64,000 nucleotides of DNA from Kosakonia sp. SMBL-WEM22 (GTDB lineage: Bacteria; Pseudomonadota; Gammaproteobacteria; Enterobacterales; Enterobacteriaceae): positions 682,001-746,000 of the forward strand of contig NZ_CP051488.1 in assembly GCF_014490785.1 (NCBI RefSeq), written 5' to 3'. This document shows positions 1-7,391 of the stretch, one piece after another. The notes under the pieces are model-generated. The model was not told the DNA's origin and did no database searches. It saw only the letters and a list, made by a program, of their open reading frames with translations. The stretch's first letter is position 1; each line of letters begins with the position of its first letter. The position numbers and the translations under genes were made by a program.

Positions 1-446
1 ATATGGACGCGCTGCCGCTCGCCGCCCGACAGCGTCAGCCAGCCCTGCTGGCTCTTCTCCAGCATGTCGACGCGTGCCAGCGCCGCGGAGATGGTCTCAT
101 CATCCTCCGTGCTCCAGCTGGAGAAGGGGGAGTGGTGCGGAATACGCCCCAGTTTCACCACGTCGCGCACGCGCATATTGGCATCGGTCATGCCGTGCTG
201 TTCAACGAACGCTACCCGGCGGGCAAGCTGCTTTTTAGGCAGCCGGTGAAGGTTCTGCCCGTCGAGCAATACGCGTCCTTTATGCGGGCGGCGCAGGCCC
301 GCCAGCACGCGCAGCAGGGAGGATTTTCCCGAGCCATTCGGCCCCAGCAGGCCCACCGTTTCGCCACGCGCAACCGTCAGTGAGACATCGTTGACGATCA
401 CTTTTTTACCCACCTTCCAGGTGATGTTTTCAGCGGCGATGCTCAT
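1..446 (-). CDS. Iron-siderophore type ABC transporter ATP-binding protein (3' part missing)
   Basis: The reading frame starts at the ATG at 446 and runs off the left edge of the window, so about the first 148 residues are visible. Walker A (GPNGSGKS) is at residues 35-42, the Q-loop Gln at about 83 and the signature LSGGE at 139-143; Walker B lies outside the window. The family (FepC/FecE/FhuC-like) powers import of ferric siderophores, haem or cobalamin from the periplasm. The start overlaps the stop of the permease gene (TAATG), so the three genes form one translationally coupled operon: binding protein, permease, ATPase. Opposite-strand frames here are shadows. The substrate cannot be read from the sequence. 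Confidence 0.9.
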   Translation of the reverse strand, partial: MSIAAENITWKVGKKVIVNDVSLTVARGETVGLLGPNGSGKSSLLRVLAGLRRPHKGRVLLDGQNLHRLPKKQLARRVAFVEQHGMTDANMRVRDVVKLGRIPHHSPFSSWSTEDDETISAALARVDMLEKSQQGWLTLSGGERQRVH

Positions 447-1480
447 TAGCGATTCCTTGAACGGTAAATAATAAAGGCGAAGAACGGCACGCCGACCAGC
501 GCGGTGACAACGCCTACCGGCAGGCTCTGCGGGGCGATCAGCATGCGTGAGGCGATATCCGCCAGCACCATTAAAATCGCGCCCGCCAGCGCACAAGCCA
601 CCAGCAGCGTGCGGTGCAGCGGCCCAAAGAAGAAGCGCATCATATGCGGCACCACCAGCCCGACAAAACCGATGGAGCCAGCCATACTAACAATCGTGGC
701 GGTGATGAGCGCCGTGGTGGTAAACAGCGCGAGACGCACCCACGGCACGGCGATGCCTAACGAGGCCGCCGCATCATCGCCGAAGGTGAAGGCATCCAGC
801 GCCCGCGAGTAGTAGAGGCAGATCGCCAGACCAATCAGCACCACAATCAGTACCAACTGGAACTCCGGCCAGCGCACGCCGCTAAAGCTGCCCAGTAGCC
901 AGAACATCACGTCACGCGCCTGCTGGGCGCTGGCGGAGGTGCTGATGGTATAGGCCGTAACGGCGTTGAAGAGCTGCGAAGCGGCGACCCCGGCTAAGAT
1001 GGTGCGCTCGTTGCCGCCGCGCGCGCCGTTGGTCAGAAATGCCACGAAGGCAAAGGCGGCGAAGGCACCGGCAAAGGCACCCGCCGAGAGCGACACGGCA
1101 CCTGCGCCGAGCCCCAGCACCACCACGGAGACCGCACCGGTCGATGCGCCCGCCGAGACGCCGAGCACATACGGCTCGGCCAGGGCGTTTTTTAGCAGGC
1201 TTTGCAGCACCGCGCCGCAAATCGCCAGCCCTGCGCCACAACAGGCGGCGACCAGCGAGCGGCTAAGGCGGAAATCCCAGATCACGCTCTCATAGATGCG
1301 ATTTAGCGGCTCGGCGGTGAGCCCAAGTTTATTGCCAATCGCATAAAAAACGCTGGGTAACGGGATCGCCAGCTCGCCGACGCTGGCTCCGACCGCAATC
1401 ACCACCACCAGCAGCACAATCGCCAACAGCGCGGCACTACTTAACAACCACCTCTGCCGCGTCGGGTGCAACGCTGCCAT
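446..1480 (-). CDS. FecCD-family iron-siderophore ABC transporter permease
   Basis: The 344-residue product is very hydrophobic with about ten membrane segments, the size and pattern of BtuC/FecCD/FhuB permeases. Near the C terminus it has the conserved GSIGFVGLVVPHMMR segment that contacts the ATPase. The inner-membrane protein would form the translocation path for the substrate delivered by the binding protein just upstream. The start was set at the ATG at 1480, which shares its A with the TGA stop of the upstream gene (TGATG); a TTG three bases earlier is possible. Its own stop overlaps the ATPase start. Family assignment is firm, substrate unknown. Confidence 0.92.
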   Translation of the reverse strand: MAALHPTRQRWLLSSAALLAIVLLVVVIAVGASVGELAIPLPSVFYAIGNKLGLTAEPLNRIYESVIWDFRLSRSLVAACCGAGLAICGAVLQSLLKNALAEPYVLGVSAGASTGAVSVVVLGLGAGAVSLSAGAFAGAFAAFAFVAFLTNGARGGNERTILAGVAASQLFNAVTAYTISTSASAQQARDVMFWLLGSFSGVRWPEFQLVLIVVLIGLAICLYYSRALDAFTFGDDAAASLGIAVPWVRLALFTTTALITATIVSMAGSIGFVGLVVPHMMRFFFGPLHRTLLVACALAGAILMVLADIASRMLIAPQSLPVGVVTALVGVPFFAFIIYRSRNR

Positions 1481-2478
1481 CAATTAAGCTCCATCTTTCT
1501 CAGCTGTTCGGCAACCTGCTCTGCGCCGTAGATGGTGCGAATGGTGGGGTTCATCGCCTGGCCATCCATCACCACGATATGGCCTTTTTTCACCGCCTCA
1601 AGCTGGCTGACGGCAGGATCGCTCTTCAGGAACTTGATTTTTTCCTGCGCGTTATCGAGCGCCCAGCGGTTGCGGTCGAGGCTGGAGACGACGATCACAT
1701 CCGGGTTGGCGGCAATGATGCTCTCCCAGCCAACGGTCGGCCACTCGGTTTCGGTGGTAATCGCGTTATGGCCGCCCAGCACATTGGCGATAAAGCCGGA
1801 GGCGCTATTTTTGCCGCCGACGTAGGCGTCAGCAGAAGGGGATGAACTGGAGAACCAGAAGACAAACGAGAGATCTTTTTTGTTTTTACCAAACTCTTTA
1901 CGCAGATCGGCTTCGCGCTTTTTAAAGTCAGCAACCAGCGCCTGGCCGCGATCTTCAACATTAAAGATCTTCGCCAAATCCTCGATCTCCTGGTAGAGAT
2001 AGGTCATGTCCCACAGCTTCTGGCGGCTGCCGTACATATCGCCGGTGCCCTTTTTGGTGGCGCACATGCCGGGTGATATATAGCTGTTAACGCCGACGGT
2101 GGCGAGATCTTCGCGCTTCGCCACTTTGCTCTCTGGCCCCAGCAGCAGCGGTGATTGCGCGGCAACGAAATCCGGGGTTTGCGCCAGCACCGACTCCAGC
2201 GTTGGGATCTCTACCGTCAGGGTTTTGATCTTCGCATTTTTGTCCGCCAGCTGCGGCAGGACTTTGGTCGGCCAGAAGGCGGTGGCGGCGATTTTATCCT
2301 CTAAGCCAAGCAGCAGCAGGATCTCGGCGGTATTTTGCCCTAACGCGACCACGTGCTCAGGGGCTTTGGTGAAGGTCTCTTTGTAGCCGCAGTTTTCAAG
2401 GGTGAGGGGATATGTGGTGGCATAAGCCGAACTTAATGAGGCAAGCGCCAGCCCCAGCGCACAGAGAACCTTCTTCAT
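1480..2478 (-). CDS. Periplasmic iron-siderophore type ABC substrate-binding protein
   Basis: The 332-residue product begins with a Sec signal peptide (MKKVLCALGLALASLSSAYA) and then shows a class III binding-protein fold pattern: PEHVVALGQNTAEILLLLGLEDKI near the N terminus, an Asn-Pro-Asp-Val-Ile element near residue 260 and a C-terminal AEQLRKMELN. It would capture a ferric complex in the periplasm and pass it to the permease encoded immediately downstream. It is first in the operon and a Fur-box-like sequence lies about 60 bases upstream, which fits iron-repressed expression. The ligand is not identifiable; FepB, FecB and related haem or cobalamin binders share the fold. Confidence 0.88.
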   Translation of the reverse strand: MKKVLCALGLALASLSSAYATTYPLTLENCGYKETFTKAPEHVVALGQNTAEILLLLGLEDKIAATAFWPTKVLPQLADKNAKIKTLTVEIPTLESVLAQTPDFVAAQSPLLLGPESKVAKREDLATVGVNSYISPGMCATKKGTGDMYGSRQKLWDMTYLYQEIEDLAKIFNVEDRGQALVADFKKREADLRKEFGKNKKDLSFVFWFSSSSPSADAYVGGKNSASGFIANVLGGHNAITTETEWPTVGWESIIAANPDVIVVSSLDRNRWALDNAQEKIKFLKSDPAVSQLEAVKKGHIVVMDGQAMNPTIRTIYGAEQVAEQLRKMELN

Positions 2479-2533
2479 TCAACACTATCCTTCATTAACA
2501 TTATGGTGATTTATGGGATCATCGAAATAGTTT

Positions 2534-2552
2534 CGCAATGATAATGAATCCT
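2534..2552 (-). promoter_or_regulatory. Candidate Fur box upstream of the siderophore ABC operon
   Basis: The 19 bases match 11 positions of the Fur consensus, with an uninterrupted core AATGATAAT. The site sits about 60 bases upstream of the binding-protein gene, where a promoter is expected. The match is moderate, so the call depends partly on the iron-transport context. Confidence 0.5.
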
Positions 2553-2650
2553 ATTACGAATGCGAGATCTTCTTTGCGCGAGGGGCTCAAATTTGTTTTA
2601 TGAATAGATTTTTGAGGATTCATATTTAGTGTAAATATGATTATTTAATT

Positions 2651-2677
2651 TAAATTTCGCTCCCTTTTGGTCGATAA
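2651..2677 (+). promoter_or_regulatory. Sigma-28 (FliA) promoter of the chemoreceptor gene
   Basis: TAAA at 2651-2654 is followed by exactly 15 bases and then GTCGATAA at 2670-2677. The enterobacterial sigma-28 consensus is TAAA-N15-GCCGATAA, so only one base differs. It lies 70 bases upstream of a chemoreceptor ATG, the usual arrangement for class 3 flagellar genes. Confidence 0.85.
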
Positions 2678-2747
2678 CTCTTTTAAGGCAATTCGCATTT
2701 TATGCGGTGCCACATCGTTTTGTCGCTCTTTCACCCAAGGGATCACT

Positions 2748-4286
2748 ATGTCAGTCAGGCGTTTTTCATTGCTCGTTTTTGGTCTGTTACTCTCTATCTT
2801 CCTTATCAGCTCCGCGTCTAACCTCTGGTCGCTTACCCGCAGTAACGACTCGCTGGATAACGTAAACAAAGAGATCCGCGTGGTGCTGTCGGTCATCGAT
2901 CCGATTAACCATAGCCGTACCCTGCGCGTACGCCTGATGGAGGCGATGATTAACGCCTCGCTGGGCGATAGCCAGAAAGCCCAGGCCTCCCTTGAGAGCG
3001 CCAATGAGGTGATGCAAAAAGCCTCGTCGGCGTTCAATAACTATCTCGCCGCGCCGCGCGTTGCCGGTGAAGATGCGCTTGCTACGCCGTATCGCCGTGC
3101 CTGGCAGAACTATGTTGATAACGGCTTACGTCCGCTGATGGATGCCGCGAAAAACAACGACACCGCGCGCTTTAACCAGCTGGTCAGCACTACCATTCCT
3201 CAGCTGGATCGTCAGTTCGAGATCACCCTTGATAACCTGCTGGCGTTCCGTGAAAAGTATGCCCAGCAGCTGAACAATGAGGCGCAGAGCCGCTTCGTTA
3301 ACGGCATAGTGACCCTCGGCGTCTTTGCGCTGCTGTTTACGTTGATTATTGTGGGGATCTTTATCCTGCTGCGTCGTCGTGTGCTGTCCCCGCTGGATGC
3401 CGCGCGTCTGCACTGCCAGAAAATGGCGGCGGGTGAGCTGAATTTGCCGGTGGTTTCCAACTCCAAAGATGAGATCGGTGGCATGATGAGCGCGCTGGAG
3501 CAGATGCGTCTCTCGTTAGTGCAGATCATCTCGCAGGTGCGTAACTCCAGCCAGAGCGTGGCTTACGCCGCAGAAGAGATCGCTGCGGGTAACACCGATC
3601 TGTCGGCGCGTACCGAAGAGCAGGCCGCCTCGCTGGGGCAGACCGCTGCCAGCATGGAAGAGCTGACCTCAACCGTGAAACACACCTCTGAAAACACTCA
3701 GCAGGCCAACAGCCTGGCGGGGAATATGCGCAGCGCGGCGCAAGAGGGGAATGCGATTGTTGAAGAAGCCGTGGTGTCGATGAAGGAGATCGAAACCAGC
3801 TCCGGCAAGATTGGCACCATTATCGGCATCATTGAAGATATTGCTTTCCAGACCAATATCCTGGCGCTTAACGCCGCCGTCGAAGCAGCGCGCGCAGGCG
3901 AGCAGGGGCGTGGTTTTGCGGTGGTGGCAACCGAAGTGCGTAACCTCGCGCAGCGCTCCTCCGTGGCGGCGAAAGAGATCAAAGAGCTTATTGAACTCTC
4001 TGGTCGTCAGGTGCTGGTGGGCAGCGATCGCGTCACCAGCGCGGGCGAGAGCATGCAGCGCATCATCAACTCGGTGAAGCAGGTTTCCGAACTGATGTCG
4101 GAAATCGCACTCTCCACCGGTGAGCAGAGCCGCGGGATCGATCAGATCAACCTCGCGGTCGCGCAGATGGACACTGTTACCCAGCAGAACGCCGCGCTGG
4201 TTGAAGAAGCCTCTGCGGCAGCCTACTCGTTAAAAGAGCAGTCTCAGCTGCTGGAAGAGGCGGTAGCGGTGTTTAAGCTCAGTTAA
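2748..4286 (+). CDS. Methyl-accepting chemotaxis protein (Tsr/Tar-type chemoreceptor)
   Basis: The 512-residue protein has a first membrane segment at about residues 6-26, a periplasmic four-helix ligand domain, a second membrane segment at about 183-209, a HAMP linker, and a cytoplasmic signalling domain. The very conserved hairpin tip (IEDIAFQTNILALNAAVEAA) lies at about 363-382. It would sense a small solute in the periplasm and control CheA through CheW. The start at 2748 follows an AAGG ribosome site; an in-frame ATG at 2667 is rejected because it lies inside the sigma-28 promoter. The C terminus (VAVFKLS) lacks the NWETF tether for CheR/CheB found on Tar and Tsr, so it is probably a low-abundance receptor. 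Ligand unknown. Confidence 0.95.
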   Translation: MSVRRFSLLVFGLLLSIFLISSASNLWSLTRSNDSLDNVNKEIRVVLSVIDPINHSRTLRVRLMEAMINASLGDSQKAQASLESANEVMQKASSAFNNYLAAPRVAGEDALATPYRRAWQNYVDNGLRPLMDAAKNNDTARFNQLVSTTIPQLDRQFEITLDNLLAFREKYAQQLNNEAQSRFVNGIVTLGVFALLFTLIIVGIFILLRRRVLSPLDAARLHCQKMAAGELNLPVVSNSKDEIGGMMSALEQMRLSLVQIISQVRNSSQSVAYAAEEIAAGNTDLSARTEEQAASLGQTAASMEELTSTVKHTSENTQQANSLAGNMRSAAQEGNAIVEEAVVSMKEIETSSGKIGTIIGIIEDIAFQTNILALNAAVEAARAGEQGRGFAVVATEVRNLAQRSSVAAKEIKELIELSGRQVLVGSDRVTSAGESMQRIINSVKQVSELMSEIALSTGEQSRGIDQINLAVAQMDTVTQQNAALVEEASAAAYSLKEQSQLLEEAVAVFKLS

Positions 4287-4308
4287 TCGTTTTATATTGC
4301 TGACATTA

Positions 4309-4338
4309 AACGGGGCATACTAAATGCCTCGTTTTTTT
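4309..4338 (+). terminator. Rho-independent terminator of the chemoreceptor gene
   Basis: A 10-bp stem (AACGGGGCAT / ATGCCTCGTT, with one G-T pair) with a 5-base loop is followed by a run of T. It starts 22 bases after the chemoreceptor stop codon. Confidence 0.85.
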
Positions 4339-4491
4339 GGTAGCGCAACTTAACCCATTGTCGGCATGCTTTCTATTTCTCATTTTTATTGACGTAATCC
4401 TCAATTTTGGTAGACGGGGCGCATTGTTCATGTACGCGCAGTCACATTTTGCTAATGTCTTTTTTTTAGTCATATATAGGGAAAGGATGAA

Positions 4492-4986
4492 ATGGCAAAA
4501 CCTACTTTTTCAGCAGCATGGGCCGCAGCAATGCGGATTTACGATCCCGCAGACTCAGGCTCTAAAGTTGCTCAGGTTATTGGTGGCAAAGTTGCAATGA
4601 ATATTGCGCCGCGTGGAGCCTGGGTAAACACATGTGCTGTGCGTATAAGCTACATCCTCAATCAAACGGGAACTACGATACCGTTTATTGCCAACAAAAC
4701 AGTCTCGGGCGCAGATGGCCGCTGGTATTTTCATTATGTGGCCGATGTTATCCATTTTTTGCGTCAGAATTGGGGAAAACCCGATATCATCACTCGTTAT
4801 CCTCCTGCTGGAGGGGGGGATCTGGCCGGCAAGAAAGGATTAATTTTATTTGAAATATCAGGTTGGGGTGATGCAACTGGGCATGCAACATTGTGGAATG
4901 GTCTTCAATGCTATGATCATTGTTATTTCAATGAACCGGGCGTCAACTACAAGACAGAACATGCTAACTTTTGGGCCTTATCATGA
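4492..4986 (+). CDS. tae4: Type VI secretion amidase effector Tae4
   Basis: The 164-residue protein matches the Tae4 family in length and motifs. Cys48 in NTCAVRISYILN, His131 in GHATLWNG and Asp142 in CYDHC correspond to the catalytic Cys-His-Asp of Salmonella Tae4; Cys140 and Cys144 match its disulfide pair around the Asp. Tae4 enzymes are injected into rival Gram-negative cells by the type VI system and cut the D-glutamyl-meso-diaminopimelate bond of peptidoglycan stems. No signal peptide is present, as expected. The start follows a GGGAAAGGATGAA ribosome site. The stop overlaps the immunity gene (ATGA). No Hcp, VgrG or other type VI structural gene is in the window, so secretion depends on a cluster elsewhere. 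Confidence 0.93.
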   Translation: MAKPTFSAAWAAAMRIYDPADSGSKVAQVIGGKVAMNIAPRGAWVNTCAVRISYILNQTGTTIPFIANKTVSGADGRWYFHYVADVIHFLRQNWGKPDIITRYPPAGGGDLAGKKGLILFEISGWGDATGHATLWNGLQCYDHCYFNEPGVNYKTEHANFWALS

Positions 4987-5411
4987 AAGGATCATCTACT
5001 GTTTTATTTGCCATTTTATTCTTTAGCGCTGCTGTGACAGCAGCCCAGCAACCTGACGCCGCAAGCCGCACCTATGCACAGAATTACAAAGATGCCGCAC
5101 TGGCGCTCTGTGTAGCGAAAGCGTACGCCAGTGAACCCGCTGCCGGTAAAGACGCATCAGCCAGCGCTGGCGGTTTTGATAACTGGAGCGAGTATGATGC
5201 CGAAAAGGGCGCCGGAAAGATGGGCGAACTGGCCGACCGATATCTTGCAGGAGAGTATCACTCCCATCAGGGCAGCGATATAAAACTCAATCTGATGAAA
5301 TGCATCGACATGTATCACAGCGCAGAGCTTGCAAAACAGGTCAAAGATTTTGTGCCGCATCCCGAGCGCAGTTGGGCGCAGGATCATGCTTCAGCAAAGC
5401 GCGGGAAATAA
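4983..5411 (+). CDS. tai4: Type VI amidase immunity protein Tai4
   Basis: The 142-residue protein has a Sec signal peptide (MKGSSTVLFAILFFSAAVTA) and a mature helical domain with two Cys residues, the layout of periplasmic Tai4 proteins. Tai4 binds Tae4 in the periplasm and blocks its active site, protecting the producer and its siblings. The start at 4983 overlaps the tae4 stop by four bases (ATGA), giving coupled translation; the longer frame from a TTG at 4971 is unlikely. Assignment comes from the partner gene, size, export signal and the DNWSEYDAEKG...LMKCIDMYHS pattern. Confidence 0.88.
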   Translation: MKGSSTVLFAILFFSAAVTAAQQPDAASRTYAQNYKDAALALCVAKAYASEPAAGKDASASAGGFDNWSEYDAEKGAGKMGELADRYLAGEYHSHQGSDIKLNLMKCIDMYHSAELAKQVKDFVPHPERSWAQDHASAKRGK

Positions 5412-5427
5412 GATTCCGGCAATTAAC

Positions 5428-5450
5428 GAGGGGTAATTTAATTACCCCTC
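5428..5450. repeat. Perfect 11-bp inverted repeat after tai4
   Basis: GAGGGGTAATT and AATTACCCCTC are perfect arms around a single T, 17 bases past the tai4 stop. There is no T-run on either side, so it is not a standard intrinsic terminator. It may stabilise the mRNA end or bind a protein. Confidence 0.5.
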
Positions 5451-5562
5451 TAACGCGTCCTTATAAAAAATAATCTGAATTTTAGTTTTCTGCTTATTCC
5501 CTCTGCGCAGCGGTGACGAGATTTATTGATAATCCTGCGCTGTTATTTGTGAAAGGGAATAA

Positions 5563-6105
5563 ATGATGACTACAGGACGTAGAGAGGGAACATTGCGTCT
5601 GATGACGCTCGGTGAAATTGCCATGGCACGTCAATTTTACGGTGATGCGATTGTGTATAGCCGCGTCTGGATCCACTGCGACAGCTACTTTCCGTTCGGG
5701 CTGCAGCATCCGGACTATGTGATGGCGCCGAATGGGGAGATTTGGTACAGAAAAGAGCTGTATCATGATGACTTTTCTCATTCAACTGTGAATATGACGA
5801 GCAAACACACCTTTATGCATGAAATGGGTCATGTCTGGCAGCATCAGCATGGTCAATGGGTTCGAACGCGAGGACTATTCAGCTGGGCTGCAGATTACTT
5901 TTATCAGCTTGATAATAAGAAAATTATGGATTACTCCCTTGAGCAGCAAGCCTCTATCCTGGCCGACTACTGGGTGTTACTTATTTATGGTATAAATACG
6001 TGGCTTACATTACAGGGCGAAAATAAACCCGGAAAATATCGAGGTAAAGATGCATTATGCGACATACCATCCCTTTATCGTCGAATTGTGACAGGAAGAA
6101 GATAA
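5563..6105 (+). CDS. HEMGH zinc metallopeptidase-like protein, candidate type VI effector
   Basis: The 180-residue protein has no signal peptide. It carries the zinc-protease motif HExxH as His86-Glu87-Met-Gly-His90, with further His at 94 and 96. As far as I recall, similar short proteins are found in enterobacteria next to Vgr/Rhs genes and labelled Vgr-related. It sits directly after Tae4-Tai4 and is followed five bases later by a lipoprotein gene, the spacing of an effector with its immunity gene. It may cut a periplasmic substrate in target cells; the substrate is unknown. The start follows a GAAAGGGAA ribosome site. The metal-binding motif is seen directly; effector status is inferred from context. 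Confidence 0.7.
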   Translation: MMTTGRREGTLRLMTLGEIAMARQFYGDAIVYSRVWIHCDSYFPFGLQHPDYVMAPNGEIWYRKELYHDDFSHSTVNMTSKHTFMHEMGHVWQHQHGQWVRTRGLFSWAADYFYQLDNKKIMDYSLEQQASILADYWVLLIYGINTWLTLQGENKPGKYRGKDALCDIPSLYRRIVTGRR

Positions 6106-6110
6106 TCCCT

Positions 6111-6518
6111 ATGTCAAAGCTTTCATGTGTGGTAATGCTTTTTTTATTAACTGGTTGTATTGGTTTCTACGATAAGGCAGTAGGAAGCACCGAAACTGCA
6201 GTTAACATCCAGAATAACAGAGTTTGTGCCGTATCTCTTATGAAACCCGGTGAGAAAATGATCGCGGTGGAAATCTATAGCCGTGACGGCGAAAAGAAAA
6301 TTGAGACGTTTCCGGCAAAACCGCTGTATGTCCCTCTCGGGGAGTGTTTACCGTTATTCGGCACAGCCTTTAAAACGGGGGATGCCTATTATTTTTATTG
6401 GCATATCCTTCCCGTTAAAGGCGATCTTCAACTCATCTCCGCTAAATTTACACTGACAATTGATCCTGATGGGCGGCTTTTATCGCTCAACAGCGCCACG
6501 CCTGATCAGAGCCAGTGA
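6111..6518 (+). CDS. Candidate type VI immunity lipoprotein 1 (cognate of HEMGH protein)
   Basis: The 135-residue protein has a short signal peptide ending in the lipobox LLTG-Cys16. The residue after Cys is not Asp, which predicts outer-membrane sorting. The mature part carries the pattern CAVSLMKPGEKM...GECLPLFGTAF with two Cys, shared with the two lipoproteins downstream. The frame extends upstream into the HEMGH gene, but the ATG at 6111 directly precedes the signal peptide and has AGGAAGAAG upstream. Its position and export signal suggest it neutralises the HEMGH protein in the periplasm. It resembles what databases call putative T6SS immunity periplasmic lipoproteins; function here is inferred. 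Confidence 0.75.
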   Translation: MSKLSCVVMLFLLTGCIGFYDKAVGSTETAVNIQNNRVCAVSLMKPGEKMIAVEIYSRDGEKKIETFPAKPLYVPLGECLPLFGTAFKTGDAYYFYWHILPVKGDLQLISAKFTLTIDPDGRLLSLNSATPDQSQ

Positions 6519-6609
6519 TATTTCTGGCTGTAACGAAAGTTACGGAAGATGATTCACGAGTTAAATTTCTTCATGTGATGGAAGTTTTTTCCTGCTGCGA
6601 AGTAAATTA

Positions 6610-6960
6610 ATGAAAAAAATAATTATCTTGACGCTTTTTTTGCTTACCGGTTGTCCTGCGGCTGGCGACAGATTTACACCACGCACCGCCACGACGGTCG
6701 TTTTAAAAGATAATAGCGTTTGCGCATTATCCATAATGAAACCGGATGAAAAATTGACGACAGTAGAGATCTACAGCAGTAAAGATAAACCTCTTTTAAT
6801 ACGATCCTACGATAACCCCCTCTCTGTTCCGCACGGTCACTGTTTACCGCTATTTGGTGCCACCTTTGAATATGGCAACGAATATAGTGTGGCCTGGGAT
6901 ATTCATACCGCAGATGGGATGTATATGATCATTGCAGAATTCATGCTTTCGAACGGCTGA
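6610..6960 (+). CDS. Candidate immunity lipoprotein 2
   Basis: The 116-residue protein has a signal peptide with lipobox LLTG-Cys15 followed by Pro. The mature part repeats the family pattern, CALSIMKPDEKL...GHCLPLFGATF, with the same Cys spacing as its neighbours. It is the most diverged of the three tandem copies (TVEIYSSKDKPLLIRSYDNP in the middle). It lies 91 bases after lipoprotein 1. Such arrays often arise by gene duplication, giving protection against variant effectors; no second effector gene is adjacent, so it may be an orphan immunity gene. Confidence 0.7.
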   Translation: MKKIIILTLFLLTGCPAAGDRFTPRTATTVVLKDNSVCALSIMKPDEKLTTVEIYSSKDKPLLIRSYDNPLSVPHGHCLPLFGATFEYGNEYSVAWDIHTADGMYMIIAEFMLSNG

Positions 6961-6995
6961 AACTAATATCGCATTTTTTATTAGAGAGTAGGAGT

Positions 6996-7391
6996 ATGAG
7001 GAAAAGTTTGCTAATAGTAGCAGTATGTACCCTATCTGGCTGCATCGGTTTTCTTGACAAAATGACACGAGAAGTGCCGACAAATCTATTTTTGATGAAT
7101 CATGAGGTTTGCGCAGTCTCGATCATGAAACCCGGCGAAAAGATGGTTTCGGCTGAGATTTTCAGTACTGATGAAGGAAAGCGTTTTGAACTCTTCCCGG
7201 ATACGCCGCGTTATATTGCTGCGGGTGATTGCCTGCCCATGTTTAGCACTGCATTCAGGGCAGGGGAAAAATATGCCTACTACTGGAACGTTGTACCTGT
7301 CAAAGGTGATGCCTACCTCATCACCGCTCAATTTACCCTCTCCACCGATAGCGCAGAGCATCTTTCAGTGAGCGATACCTCAATCCGCTGA
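6996..7391 (+). CDS. Candidate immunity lipoprotein 3
   Basis: The 131-residue protein has a signal peptide ending in TLSG-Cys16 and the same mature pattern, CAVSIMKPGEKM...GDCLPMFSTAF...YYWNVVPVKGD. It is closer to lipoprotein 1 than to lipoprotein 2, so 1 and 3 probably share the more recent ancestor. The start follows an AGGAG ribosome site. Its stop codon ends one base before the stop of the convergent giant toxin gene at 7392, leaving no room for a separate terminator between them. Confidence 0.72.
   Translation: MRKSLLIVAVCTLSGCIGFLDKMTREVPTNLFLMNHEVCAVSIMKPGEKMVSAEIFSTDEGKRFELFPDTPRYIAAGDCLPMFSTAFRAGEKYAYYWNVVPVKGDAYLITAQFTLSTDSAEHLSVSDTSIR

Noticed and set aside
2667..2747. Upstream start of the chemoreceptor gene at 2667
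   Set aside because: The codon lies within the sigma-28 promoter and would precede the transcript start; the ATG at 2748 has a ribosome site and gives the family N terminus.
4337..4600. 87-codon open frame overlapping the start of tae4
   Set aside because: It overlaps tae4 in another frame, begins at a poor start inside the preceding intergenic region and has no recognisable features.
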